The notes beneath the pieces are model-generated. The model made no database searches and was not told the DNA's origin. It saw only the letters and a program-made list of their open reading frames with translations. From the NCBI RefSeq assembly GCF_014695385.1, contig NZ_JACJOD010000008.1, positions 124,001 to 188,000 on the forward strand: 64,000 bases of DNA, in the 5' to 3' direction. Position numbers and translations under genes: made by a program. Below, one piece after another: positions 52,895 through 61,549 of this stretch. Positions within the stretch are counted from its first letter, which is position 1. Every line of letters starts with the position of its first letter. This DNA is from Trichocoleus sp. FACHB-46. Its GTDB lineage: Bacteria; Cyanobacteriota; Cyanobacteriia; FACHB-46.

Positions 52895-53119
52895 ACAACT
52901 AAATCTATCGTTTTAGTAATTTAAAAATAGTTACAAAGATTGTGAAATAAAAATTTGATTCCTAAGTAATCCTAACTTTGCTCAGCGGTTTTTACTGAAC
53001 TGATAGGATGAAATTATGAGGATATTAAATTGTTGCTATTGCTATGGGACGCACCAAAATTCAATTGCTCCAGAAAAGCAACAAGCTCCCTAGAAGAGGA
53101 GTGTTAACTCCTAGCTAAA

Positions 53120-53536
53120 ATGCATAAGATTGCGGTCTTAGATGACGACATTAACTGGAGTTTGTCAGTTCAAAGGTTCTTGAGAAAAGAGTTTTTGGTA
53201 ACTGTTTTTACAGATTCTAATCACTTTTTTGCGGTGGCAGCTCAGTACGATTTGGTGATTGTTGATTTTGTTCTTGACCCTTTGCCTGAATCAGAAAACA
53301 AGCTAGATGGCTATGGTATTATTCATCGCTTAAAATCATCCTTAGAGCGCCCTCCTCTCTGCCTGTTAGTCTCCGGCTGGATTGACAGAAATGATTTAGC
53401 ATCCATCAGCCAACGACCTTATTTTATGGCCGATGACCTAGCGGCAAAAGATGCGGGTTTAGACGTGATTTTGGCAAAAGTAAGGCAACTGTTGGGTAGC
53501 ACCTTGCCGCAATCGCCCTCTTATTCTCAACCTTAG
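53120..53536 (+). CDS. stand-alone receiver-like domain protein
   Basis: A 138-residue protein with response-regulator (CheY-like) fold. The acidic pocket is IAVLDDDINW at residues 4-13, the likely phosphorylation aspartate is in LVIVDFVLD near residue 50, the Thr/Ser switch in LLVSGW near residue 90, and the lysine in LAAKDAG near residue 111. The loop after the aspartate (PLPESENKLDG) is longer than usual. No output domain is attached and no histidine kinase is nearby. GAGGAG lies 24 bases before the ATG, probably too far to act; a 24-codon leader frame ends just before the gene. Confidence 0.7.
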   Translation: MHKIAVLDDDINWSLSVQRFLRKEFLVTVFTDSNHFFAVAAQYDLVIVDFVLDPLPESENKLDGYGIIHRLKSSLERPPLCLLVSGWIDRNDLASISQRPYFMADDLAAKDAGLDVILAKVRQLLGSTLPQSPSYSQP

Positions 53537-53630
53537 ACCATTCTTGCAACGAGCGGACTATGATGGAGAGCTAGATGGGAAGCCTCTGCTGCCCGTTAAA
53601 CTCTTCTGAACATTCAGCGGATTCAGTTTC

Positions 53631-54176
53631 ATGGAAACAGTAGGTACAACAATAGGCAGCTACGCTCCAGACTTTGAACTCCCAGGAATAGATAATGCGG
53701 TGCACCATCTTGCTCGTTATCTAGAAAGGTCGAAAGCAGTAGGGGTAGTGTTTATGTGTAACCATTGCCCTTACGTACGGCTCTACCTAAACCGCCTCAA
53801 ACAAATTCAAGCTACCTTTCAGGCTCAAAAGTTTACCTTAATTGGGATTAATCCCAACGATGCCACGCAATACCCGGATGATAGCTTCGAGAATATGAAG
53901 CACTTCGCGGTTGAGCAACAATTGAACTTCCCCTATTTGCGAGACGTGACCCAAGATGTAGGGCGTAGCTTTGGAGTCAAAATAACGCCAGAAGTTTTCT
54001 TGCTAGACCAAGCGGGCATTGTGCGCTATCACGGACGCATTGACGACAACCCAGAAGATGTCAGTGCTGTGCGATCGCCCAACTTTCAAATCGCGATCGC
54101 TCGTGTCCTAGAGGGCAATGCAATACCTGTAGCAGAAACTGAACCCGTAGGTTGCTCTGTTAAATGGCGTATTTAG
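53631..54176 (+). CDS. thioredoxin-fold (AhpC/TSA-like) protein
   Basis: A 181-residue soluble thioredoxin-like protein. The active site is VVFMCNHCPYVRLYLNRL near residue 42 (C-N-H-C), the cis-proline is in FGVKITPEVFLLDQAG near residue 125, and the fold begins with the ELPGIDNAVHHLARYL strand. This CxHC type is common in cyanobacteria and other phyla as a thioredoxin family protein of the AhpC/TSA or redoxin clan; substrate unknown. No signal peptide. It lies 87 bases upstream of pyrH. Confidence 0.82.
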   Translation: METVGTTIGSYAPDFELPGIDNAVHHLARYLERSKAVGVVFMCNHCPYVRLYLNRLKQIQATFQAQKFTLIGINPNDATQYPDDSFENMKHFAVEQQLNFPYLRDVTQDVGRSFGVKITPEVFLLDQAGIVRYHGRIDDNPEDVSAVRSPNFQIAIARVLEGNAIPVAETEPVGCSVKWRI

Positions 54177-54263
54177 CAATGCTTGCGGCTCCTAAAAGCT
54201 GACCTCCGACAGCTTAGTGTTATCTTTAGTTGGAGGCAATTTGAGTTAAAAAGTAGTCGCTAC

Positions 54264-54992
54264 ATGGGGATTGTTTATCAGCGGGTTTTGTTCAAACTAA
54301 GCGGTGAAGCCTTAATGGGCGATCTAGCTTATGGCATTGACCCAGCGGTGGTTCAAGCTATTGCCCAAGAAGTGTCAGATGTTGTAGCAACTGGAGTCCA
54401 AGTTGCCATTGTCGTGGGTGGCGGCAACATCTTTCGCGGCGTTAAGGGAGCTGCGGCTGGGATGGACCGGGCAACCGCCGATTACATTGGCATGATTGCC
54501 ACCGTCATGAATGCCATGACCTTGCAAGACTCTCTTGAACAAATGGGCGTGCCCACAAGAGTGCAAACTGCGATCGCCATGCAAGAAGTGGCAGAACCTT
54601 ACATTCGGCGGCGAGCCATTCGTCATCTCGAAAAAGGGCGAGTTGTGATCTTTGGGGCAGGCTCCGGCAATCCCTTCTTCACGACCGACACCACAGCAGC
54701 GCTGCGAGCAGCGGAAATTAGCGCCGATGTTTTGTTTAAGGCTACTAAGGTAGATGGTGTTTACGACTCCGATCCGCACCAGAACCCCAACGCGCGTAGG
54801 TACCAAAGCCTCACCTACGCCCATGTTTTGCAGCAAGATTTGCGCGTGATGGATAGTACTGCGATCGCACTGTGCAAAGATAACAACATTCCTATCATTG
54901 TGTTTGACCTCTCGGTACGCGGTAACATTCTGCGGGCCGTGACGGGAGAAACAATTGGAACGATCGTGGGAGGTTCTTGTGAAATTAGCTGA
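54264..54992 (+). CDS. pyrH: uridylate kinase
   Basis: UMP kinase of the amino-acid-kinase fold (242 residues), making UDP from UMP in pyrimidine nucleotide synthesis. Motifs are [19 protein letters not shown] at the N-terminus, [14 protein letters not shown] near residue 50, [17 protein letters not shown] near residue 70 and the C-terminal [17 protein letters not shown]. The frame is open upstream to 54183, but the ATG at 54264 gives the normal N-terminus. The end overlaps the frr gene by 14 bases. pyrH-frr adjacency is conserved in many bacteria. Confidence 0.95.
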   Translation: MGIVYQRVLFKLSGEALMGDLAYGIDPAVVQAIAQEVSDVVATGVQVAIVVGGGNIFRGVKGAAAGMDRATADYIGMIATVMNAMTLQDSLEQMGVPTRVQTAIAMQEVAEPYIRRRAIRHLEKGRVVIFGAGSGNPFFTTDTTAALRAAEISADVLFKATKVDGVYDSDPHQNPNARRYQSLTYAHVLQQDLRVMDSTAIALCKDNNIPIIVFDLSVRGNILRAVTGETIGTIVGGSCEIS

Positions 54993-55527
54993 CGCTGAAA
55001 ATTCGATGCAAAAAGCCGTTGAATCAACTCAACGGTCTTTCAATACAATTCGGACTGGACGAGCCAACACATCTCTGCTCGATCGAGTCATGGTGGAGTA
55101 TTACGGAGCCCCAACTTCTCTCAAGTCTCTAGCAACTATCAATACGCCAGATGCCAGCACGATTACGGTTCAACCCTTCGATCGCGGTAGCTTAAACTTG
55201 ATTGAAAAAGCCATTTCCCTATCCGACATTGGCTTAACTCCTAGCAACGACGGGTCCACCATTCGCCTAAATATTCCACCGCTCACTAGCGATCGCCGGA
55301 AAGAACTCGTGAAGCTAGCGGCCAAGTTTGCCGAAGAAGGCAAAGTATCAGTTCGCAATGTGCGTCGCGATGCGGTCGATAGCGTCCGCAAACAAGAAAA
55401 AGCGGGCGAAGTGTCCGAAGATGAAGCACGGGACTTGCAGGATAAAATTCAAAAGCTGACGGACAAGTACATTGCCAGAATTGAAGAAGTTTTGGCAGAG
55501 AAGGAGAAAGATATCACCACCGTCTAG
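54979..55527 (+). CDS. frr: ribosome recycling factor
   Basis: A 182-residue protein that, with EF-G, splits post-termination ribosomes. The typical opening is [34 protein letters not shown], followed by [38 protein letters not shown] near residue 110, and the C-terminal helix ends with [19 protein letters not shown] chose the GTG at 54979, which has GGGAGG five bases ahead, rather than the longer frame. It overlaps the pyrH stop and is probably translationally coupled to it. Confidence 0.94.
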   Translation: MKLADAENSMQKAVESTQRSFNTIRTGRANTSLLDRVMVEYYGAPTSLKSLATINTPDASTITVQPFDRGSLNLIEKAISLSDIGLTPSNDGSTIRLNIPPLTSDRRKELVKLAAKFAEEGKVSVRNVRRDAVDSVRKQEKAGEVSEDEARDLQDKIQKLTDKYIARIEEVLAEKEKDITTV

Positions 55528-55636
55528 AGTGTTCTGCTCAACCCCAGGTTTGGAGCTAAATCCTATAGAGCCATAGAGCTAAATTGTTCTAGAACTAAGC
55601 ATTCTAGCGAGCAACATTGAAGTTCGTCTTTCGGGT
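55528..55636. other. gap between frr and a minus-strand small gene
   Basis: Convergent 109-base gap. No clean terminator hairpin was found for frr; AGAGC/GCT and TTCTAGAA short palindromes are present. Confidence 0.3.
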
Positions 55637-55813
55637 TTAGGCATATTGAAGTGCTGGCATGGGTGTCTGACGAACCACGTAAGCTAAGTGCATGGGGTAC
55701 CCCTGAATGGAGTAGATTATGTCGATGCACTTCAAGGCAGTCTCGCGATTCTTATAAGAACGCAGAACTCGCTTACTGCCGTTGGCGTACTGCACACATA
55801 CTTCCCAGTTCAT
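55637..55813 (-). CDS. 58-residue small protein of cyanobacterial type
   Basis: A short minus-strand gene coding a protein that starts MNWEVCVQYANGSKRVLRSY and continues KNRETALKCIDIIYSIQGYP before MHLAYVVRQTP. It resembles, as far as I recall, a family of very small cyanobacterial proteins of unknown function with a tryptophan at position 3 and a GYP-(M/L)-HLAYVVR ending. GAGG lies eight bases before the ATG, and the composition is clearly protein-like. The overlapping plus-strand frame (about 55688-55870) is a shadow of this gene. No domain is known; about 60 residues would make one small beta/alpha unit. Confidence 0.7.
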   Translation of the reverse strand: MNWEVCVQYANGSKRVLRSYKNRETALKCIDIIYSIQGYPMHLAYVVRQTPMPALQYA

Positions 55814-56247
55814 TGGCTTAGCCTCATTTCGGAGTGTCTTGTGGCTCAGAACTTTATCAAGCCTTCATGAACTATCCTAGGGGCCACATCAGGGCTTTGT
55901 ACTCAGTGCATTCAATGAACTATATAACTGTAGTGATTTCACGGATTGATTGTTGTTGGAACTGAACCAATTCCTCTACTTTGAAACTTGAATTGCCAAG
56001 CACACGTGTGAAATCCCTGTTGTTTTTCCCTGAGAAACAGCAGGGTTATTCGTATGCTGCTTTAGATTTGGAATCAACACGGAAACATTCACTGAGTTAC
56101 CCCTGTCTGTCAGCTCTGGATGCCATTGGGTCAGGATGACTAGTAAAGCACTACAAACTGCAAGTGTTTGGCAAAGCTACTACCCAAAGTTCTAATCGAT
56201 CGGCCAGGCTGGAGTTGTGAACTGATATTCAAGAGTGAGATGCGAGC
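55814..56247. other. 434-base intergenic region with a strong stem
   Basis: Divergent region between the 58-residue gene (minus) and the flavoprotein gene (plus). CCCTGTTGTTT (56015-56025) pairs with AAACAGCAGGG (56035-56045) with one G-T pair, an 11-base-pair stem. Its place, far from any stop codon, suggests a regulatory or dispersed element rather than a terminator. No open frame of note. Confidence 0.45.
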
Positions 56248-57384
56248 ATGATGTTTGACTGCATTATTGTCGGTGCGGGGCCAGCGGGAGGAACTTCCGC
56301 TTACCATTTAGCCAAGCAAGGCCGTTCTGTTCTAGTGCTAGAAAAAGAACCCCTACCCCGCTACAAACCTTGTGGAGGCGGAGTCTCGCCTCAAGTTGCG
56401 CAGTGGTTTGACTTCGACTTCACGCCAGCGATTTCACTCAAGGTCAACTCCGTGCGCTTCACTTGGAAAATGGAAGACCCAGTGGAAGTTGAGCTAAAAA
56501 CTCCAGAGCCGATGTGGATGGTGCGGCGAGATGTGTTCGATCACTTCTTGGTACAGCAAGCCCAGAAGCAAGGCGCAGAGCTGCGAGACAACACGGAAGT
56601 TACAGGGATTCAGTTTAAGAGCGACCACTGGCAAGTCAATACAGCCGATGGTCCAGTCACTGGGCGCTATCTCATTGCTGCGGACGGTGCTAAAGGTCCA
56701 ATGGCGAAGTGGCTAGGGTTCAAAGAGCGGAAGCGCCGCTTAGCCGGAGCTTTGGAAGCAGAGGTGCCCGCTCAAGTAGAAAGCGGCAACCCCATTCACT
56801 TTGAGTTTGGCATGGTGAAGAATGGCTACATCTGGAACTTCCCTAAAGCCGATGGCTATTCGTTGGGTATTGGTACCTTCCGAGGGGGTGAACCCCAGGA
56901 TATGAAAGCTTTGCTGGCTGAGTATGCCACGCTGTTTGGCGTGGATGTCAAGTCCAGTCAACAATATGGACATCCGCTCTGCTTGTGGGACGGTAATCAA
57001 AAACTGCACACCCAAAATGCGGTGCTAGCGGGAGAAGCTGCTTGTGTGGTTGATCCCTTTACCGCAGAAGGGATTCGGCCTTCTATTTTTAGTGGTATGA
57101 AGGCGGCTGAAGCGATTAACCAAGCTCTGACAGGCGATCGCAGTGCTCTAGAGCGCTATACCCAAATCATCAACCAAGAATGGGGCGAAGACATGGCTTG
57201 GGCGCAGCGTATTGCGGGTGTCTTCTATCGGGTACCTGGCATTGGCTACAAAGTCGGCATCAAGCGTCCTTCCGCTACAGAACGTATGGGCAAAATTCTC
57301 TGCGGTGAACTGCGCTACGCTGATGTCGCCAACCGAGCAATTAAGCGGCTGACTAGCAGCTTGATTCCTGGCATGGGTGGTTAA
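56248..57384 (+). CDS. geranylgeranyl-reductase-family FAD-dependent oxidoreductase
   Basis: A 378-residue flavoprotein. The FAD-binding Rossmann motif is IIVGAGPAGGTSAYHLAKQGRSVLVLEKE at the N-terminus, then PRYKPCGGGVSPQ near residue 37, which has the conserved cysteine of the geranylgeranyl reductase group. YLIAADGAKGPMAKWLG is near residue 143 and the second FAD motif, VLAGEAACVVDPFTAEGIRPSIFSG, near residue 263. Members reduce isoprenoid double bonds using NADPH (chlorophyll phytyl chain, lipids). It may be a second paralogue rather than the chlP gene itself; the sequence does not settle which isoprenoid it acts on. A bidirectional hairpin follows. Confidence 0.88.
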   Translation: MMFDCIIVGAGPAGGTSAYHLAKQGRSVLVLEKEPLPRYKPCGGGVSPQVAQWFDFDFTPAISLKVNSVRFTWKMEDPVEVELKTPEPMWMVRRDVFDHFLVQQAQKQGAELRDNTEVTGIQFKSDHWQVNTADGPVTGRYLIAADGAKGPMAKWLGFKERKRRLAGALEAEVPAQVESGNPIHFEFGMVKNGYIWNFPKADGYSLGIGTFRGGEPQDMKALLAEYATLFGVDVKSSQQYGHPLCLWDGNQKLHTQNAVLAGEAACVVDPFTAEGIRPSIFSGMKAAEAINQALTGDRSALERYTQIINQEWGEDMAWAQRIAGVFYRVPGIGYKVGIKRPSATERMGKILCGELRYADVANRAIKRLTSSLIPGMGG

Positions 57385-57406
57385 AAAGCTATAACTCATT
57401 CATCAC

Positions 57407-57429
57407 TAGGGCGTACGTGGTGCGCCCTA
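57407..57429. terminator. bidirectional hairpin between convergent genes
   Basis: TAGGGCG (57407-57413) pairs with CGCCCTA (57423-57429); a T-rich ATTTATTT follows on the plus strand. It lies between the flavoprotein gene (plus) and the RDD gene (minus) and can serve both. Similar GC-rich palindromes recur in cyanobacterial intergenic DNA. Confidence 0.6.
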
Positions 57430-57432
57430 CAT

Positions 57433-58221
57433 TTATTTAGTAGATTGCTGTTGATAAGCGAGATAAACTGCCTCTAAAAACAAATCGGGGGTTGTGTTCG
57501 ACGGTACTTTTTCCAGCAAAATTATTTCTTTTACTTGACGAGCTAACTGTAAATTGACTTCTGACTGGGCTTTGGATGACATGGCACCCCGGCGCTGCAA
57601 GTAGTCTCGAATCACAGCGAAGTCGTCGGGCAGCAAATGGGATAAATCTGCAATTTCGGGTAATTGGGCCGCTAATGCCTCGGCTGCTGGAGAAATAGGA
57701 AAAGTGGCAGCAGCAATCGTTTGCTCTTCTTGAATCACCACCGTGCCTGCTGCCCAGTCTCCTAAACGTTTTTCTTGGCGACCTAAAGCAATCAAGAATA
57801 CGCCTAAGAATAAAGTGTCATCGAAAGGTCGAAGTAAAGCTCGTAAGGTAGCTTGAGCTAAGCCAATGGGCCGTCCGTCATCGCGAATCACCCGAATTTT
57901 GGTGTAACGCTTCCCAGGCGTCTGCCCACGCCAAAGGCTTTCAAAGAAGACAAAGTAGCCCACATAGATCACAAAGCCACCCAGAATAGTAATCGCCGTC
58001 AACCAAAGATCAACTCCGTTGGCGCTCCCGGTTATTTGTACTACCAAATCTAGAACTTGCTTAGAAACAAATAACCAAACAACTAAGAAGGCAATTAGAA
58101 AACCACCTAGGCAGGTGTAATCAATCAGCAACGCGAAGGCCCGATTCCCAATTCCAGCTAGGGTAAATTCCAACTCTACGCTTTCTGGTGTCTGTAGAAT
58201 AATTCGATTAAAGAAGCGCAT
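57433..58221 (-). CDS. RDD-family membrane protein
   Basis: A 262-residue protein with an RDD domain: hydrophobic segments at about residues 28-50, 70-95 and 125-140 with the family pieces RAFALLIDYTCLGGF-like (GNRAFALLIDYTCLGGFL), FESLWRGQTPGKRYTKIRVIRDDG and TLRALLRPFD. The C-terminal 90 residues are soluble and include SHLLPDDFAVIRDYLQRRG. RDD proteins are membrane proteins of uncertain function, some proposed as transporters. RDD, SpoIIM, DUF58 and MoxR genes commonly sit together, as here. Confidence 0.85.
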   Translation of the reverse strand: MRFFNRIILQTPESVELEFTLAGIGNRAFALLIDYTCLGGFLIAFLVVWLFVSKQVLDLVVQITGSANGVDLWLTAITILGGFVIYVGYFVFFESLWRGQTPGKRYTKIRVIRDDGRPIGLAQATLRALLRPFDDTLFLGVFLIALGRQEKRLGDWAAGTVVIQEEQTIAAATFPISPAAEALAAQLPEIADLSHLLPDDFAVIRDYLQRRGAMSSKAQSEVNLQLARQVKEIILLEKVPSNTTPDLFLEAVYLAYQQQSTK

Positions 58222-58330
58222 GGTCTTTCGTCTGCATAGCTCGGGGTAGGGAGAGATCAGGGATTCGGTGTGGCCGCTGGGGAGAAATATAAAGAGGTTG
58301 AGAGATTGGTTAGAGATGCAATGGGGAAGG

Positions 58331-59176
58331 TTAGCGATCGCGCAATTTCAGCCCTAATCCCTCTCGGCGGCTGCGGAGATCGTAATAAACCACAGCTTTA
58401 AGGGCTTGCCAGAACGGCATGATAATCATGCCACTCAACAAGCTCAAGCTCAAAATCAGCACAGAAAAGATAACTGACAAGGCGGAATCAGCGACAGAAT
58501 CTTGTCCTAGCGCCGCTTGTAAGACACTAATCACCACCTGGAACAAAAGTTGGATAGGAATAGTGATGAGAAATGCGACTGAAACTACACCTACCAATTG
58601 CCAAATCAACCCCTGAGATAAGTCCCAACTGCGGCTAATCGCTTTGCTGGCAGTCATGTTGTCCTCAAGGGCTAAAGGAACTTCGACCACCAAAAAGCGG
58701 GCGGAAATCCAAAGCAGCCCCACAGTAAAAGCAAGGACGGCGATGACCACAAAAATGCCACCAACCACGGCGGCTAGAACACTGTTTCCCAGGGCAGCGC
58801 CAATTACAAATGCCAAAATTCCAACTGCTACTCCTAAAACGATAGAACAGGCCAGAACAATACCGAGGGCAAGTAGCCCAACGAACAGCCCAGCTAACAA
58901 AAAACTCCACTTCCGAGCATTCGTTCTCTGTTCAGCGGTATTGGTGCTCTCCGGTTGGTTGACCAATTCCCCAAAAGCTAATCGTGAGATCGACGCCGAT
59001 AAAGCTGAGTACTTAGCCCAACCGTAAACAGGCACGAGCACCCAGAGATACGCTTTGCAGGCAATGCCAAAATATTGCTTCAGGTGGGAGCTGTAGAGCC
59101 GAAAACTCGCACTCACTACATTACCGATGCTGAGCGGTCGCATGGGGCCACCGGGGTTCAAATTTGGAGACGACAC
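58331..59176 (-). CDS. polytopic membrane protein linked to the RDD/SpoIIM module
   Basis: A 281-residue protein with about five hydrophobic segments and a long Gly/Val/Ala-rich middle (about 105-165). It begins with a basic, soluble stretch (GGPMRPLSIGNVVSASFRLYSSHLKQYFGIACKAYLWVLVP), the same arrangement as the DUF975/glycerophosphoryl-phosphodiesterase membrane-domain proteins, but I cannot name it with certainty. The start is GTG at 59176 with AGGAG ten bases ahead. It is just upstream of the RDD gene on the minus strand and divergent from spoIIM, so it likely belongs to the same module. Confidence 0.7.
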   Translation of the reverse strand: MSSPNLNPGGPMRPLSIGNVVSASFRLYSSHLKQYFGIACKAYLWVLVPVYGWAKYSALSASISRLAFGELVNQPESTNTAEQRTNARKWSFLLAGLFVGLLALGIVLACSIVLGVAVGILAFVIGAALGNSVLAAVVGGIFVVIAVLAFTVGLLWISARFLVVEVPLALEDNMTASKAISRSWDLSQGLIWQLVGVVSVAFLITIPIQLLFQVVISVLQAALGQDSVADSALSVIFSVLILSLSLLSGMIIMPFWQALKAVVYYDLRSRREGLGLKLRDR

Positions 59177-59264
59177 TAGCCAAGTTCTCCTGGGAATGAA
59201 TGGAACCAGATTGACGCTATCTTAGGCTACGCTTAGCTTAGAGCGGAGTGAAAATTTATAAAGT

Positions 59265-60233
59265 ATGAATATTCAGCGCTGGATTGCACGGCGTGAACCC
59301 AATTGGAAACGCTTGGATGCGCTACTGAAGCAAGTAGAAAAACGGAGTTTGAAGTCAATCCCAGCCGCTGAAATCAAAGAATTAGCCAGTTTATATCGCT
59401 CCGTATCCGCAGATTTGGCCCGCGCCCGCACTAATCAAGTTGGGGCCGCTCTCGTGCAAGACTTGCAAACCCTGGCTTCTCGCGGCTATACGCAGATTTA
59501 TCAAGGCTCCAGACGACAGGAATGGCAAGCGGCTCTAGACTTTTACCGTTGGGGCTTTCCAGCTTTGGTTCAAGAAACTTGGGCCTACATTGCTTTGGCA
59601 ACCACGTGTTTTCTGGCTGGATCTTTAGTGGCTTGGTGGTTCGCTTGGCAAGACCCTACCTTTTTGTCGTTGTTGGTACCGAGTGAGCTAATTACCAAAG
59701 TGCGAGACAAAGGCGAACTATGGATGGGGTCAATTGTAGGCATTGAACCTCTCGCTTCTACCCGAATTATGACCAACAATCTTTCGGTTTCTTTTGGGGC
59801 GATCGCGGGCGGCATGACCGCAGGTCTTTATACCCTGTTTCTCCTAGTTTTCAACGGATTAAGTATTGGGGCGATCGCTACTTTGGTCGGCCAAAATAAT
59901 TTAGCTTATCCGTTTTGGGCCTTTGTTTTCCCCCACGGCTCACTCGAGTTACCCGCCATCTTTTTGGCTGGAGGCGCAGGGTTATTGATTGCTAGAGGGC
60001 TGTTGTTTCCCGGTAAGTACCGCCGTGCGGATGCTCTGCGGCTGTATGGCCTTAAGGCAGCTCAGTTAACCTATGGCATTGTGCCTATGCTAATCATTGC
60101 AGGAACGATTGAAGGCTTTTTCTCTCCTAGCCCTGTCATTCCATCCCCTTTCAAATATTTGGTTGGTATGGGTCTTTTTACACTTCTATTAATATATTGC
60201 AGCCGTAGAAAGCCAACAGGGCAGACAGGCTAA
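59265..60233 (+). CDS. SpoIIM/stage II sporulation protein M-like membrane protein
   Basis: A 322-residue protein. The N-terminal half (about 1-95) is soluble and helical (RWIARREPNWKRLDALLKQVEKRSLKSI), and the C-terminal half has about five transmembrane helices with the family segments RIMTNNLSVSFGAIAGG near residue 170 and FVFPHGSLELPAIFLAGGAGLLI near residue 225. In Bacillus SpoIIM works in engulfment; in cyanobacteria the homologue belongs to the MoxR/DUF58/RDD membrane module of unknown function. Its stop overlaps the DUF58 stop on the other strand by 4 bases. Confidence 0.88.
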   Translation: MNIQRWIARREPNWKRLDALLKQVEKRSLKSIPAAEIKELASLYRSVSADLARARTNQVGAALVQDLQTLASRGYTQIYQGSRRQEWQAALDFYRWGFPALVQETWAYIALATTCFLAGSLVAWWFAWQDPTFLSLLVPSELITKVRDKGELWMGSIVGIEPLASTRIMTNNLSVSFGAIAGGMTAGLYTLFLLVFNGLSIGAIATLVGQNNLAYPFWAFVFPHGSLELPAIFLAGGAGLLIARGLLFPGKYRRADALRLYGLKAAQLTYGIVPMLIIAGTIEGFFSPSPVIPSPFKYLVGMGLFTLLLIYCSRRKPTGQTG

Positions 60234-61549
60234 AGCTGATTACGGGCTTTTAGTTGCAGGTAGCGATCGACCAATTGCTCAGTAATTTGATTCGCAGGTG
60301 CGTCTAGAACTAGCACGCCTTTTTGACGTAGCTCGGCGAAAGCGACTTGACGTTGGGCCAATAGATCTAAAGCCACAGCACGGCTATAAGCAGAGGTAAC
60401 ATCCTCAGTTAGCTGGTGGGCTTGTTGATCAACTTGGGGGTCGCGCAGCGTGACGCAAAAAGGTAAATAACGAGGTTTGAGGCGGGCGAGAGCGGCTAAT
60501 AACTCAGCAGAAGCAGTTGTATCAATGACGTCTGTAATCACTACGACTAGGGCGCGGCGAGTTTGCTGATTGACCATGCGAGTCACAGCTCCCAAATAGT
60601 CTGGTTCCAATAACTCTGGTTGCATCGGCGTTAAACGCTCAATCAGCTTGGTGAGATGGTGCTGACCTCGCTCTGGCGGAATCCAGGTGTGAAGCTGGCG
60701 ATCGAACACTCCTACCCCCACGCGGTCGCCCCGATTCAGACCTGCCAAAGCTAGAGACAATGTGGCGTTCAAACCCCAGTCAAATCGAGTTAAGCCATGA
60801 ACTCGCGCGGTCATCAAGCGGCCTCGATCCAGCAAGACAATCAGGGTTTGCTCTTGCTCTGGCTCCAACACCCGCACCAAGGGACGGCTGCGACGAGCGG
60901 TAGCTTTCCAGTCAATCAAACGCGGATCATCTCCTAAGCCATATTCTCGTAACTCGGCAAATTCAGTGCCCATGCCTAAACGTCGGGCTTGGCGAATGGC
61001 TCCGGTGGATTGCAAAGTCAGGCGGATTGAGAGCGATCGCAACCCCAACAAGTCTGGATAAATATCCACGGTCTGGGTTTGCGGCACTTGCCAATCTCGC
61101 CATGCCAACCCCCAAGCTCCTAGTTGCCGCACCTGCAAATCGCCCCATTGAAACTGCCCCCGTTGCGTGGGGTGAATGGTATAAGTTAGCTCCTGGCTAC
61201 TATTGGCGAGCAAGGTGGCTTGGAGGCTAGAGGCTGAAACGTTAAATGCTACTGGATAAGCATCTCGGACTTGAATCCTGGCAGGTTGATCTCCTGTTTG
61301 CACAGCCAACACCACCGGATTATCTCGACCAATCGAGAGACGATGCAGCGGTTGTCGCTCAATTTTGACTTGGTGCGATCGCACCTGCCGAGCATCCCAA
61401 AAGGCCAACCCCAGAACCACAGCATCAAACAGCAGCAACGCCAACACAGCTATCCTAAGCTGCACCTCTCCAGGCAAAACCACCGCAAAGACAGTCGCGA
61501 TCGCCATGCCAAGGAGGAGTAAACCGTAAACTCGCCACGAAGGAATCAT
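60230..61549 (-). CDS. DUF58-domain protein
   Basis: A 439-residue protein: two transmembrane helices at the N-terminus (about 5-45), a beta-rich extracytoplasmic or cytoplasmic region (about 60-190), then the DUF58/VWA-like domain (about 205-380) with GTEFAELREYGLGDDPRLIDWKATARR near residue 200 and DRGRL near residue 245. DUF58 proteins are standard partners of MoxR ATPases. I chose the ATG at 61549, which overlaps the MoxR stop as ATGA; a longer frame to 61708 lies inside moxR. Confidence 0.87.
   Translation of the reverse strand: MIPSWRVYGLLLLGMAIATVFAVVLPGEVQLRIAVLALLLFDAVVLGLAFWDARQVRSHQVKIERQPLHRLSIGRDNPVVLAVQTGDQPARIQVRDAYPVAFNVSASSLQATLLANSSQELTYTIHPTQRGQFQWGDLQVRQLGAWGLAWRDWQVPQTQTVDIYPDLLGLRSLSIRLTLQSTGAIRQARRLGMGTEFAELREYGLGDDPRLIDWKATARRSRPLVRVLEPEQEQTLIVLLDRGRLMTARVHGLTRFDWGLNATLSLALAGLNRGDRVGVGVFDRQLHTWIPPERGQHHLTKLIERLTPMQPELLEPDYLGAVTRMVNQQTRRALVVVITDVIDTTASAELLAALARLKPRYLPFCVTLRDPQVDQQAHQLTEDVTSAYSRAVALDLLAQRQVAFAELRQKGVLVLDAPANQITEQLVDRYLQLKARNQL

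Noticed and set aside
53044-53118. 24-codon leader frame (starts MGRTKIQLLQ) just before the receiver-like gene
   Set aside because: Too short to judge, no ribosome site seen and no regulatory amino-acid run.
55688-55870. Plus-strand 60-codon frame after frr
   Set aside because: The minus strand carries the protein-like 58-residue frame with a good ribosome site; this one is its shadow.
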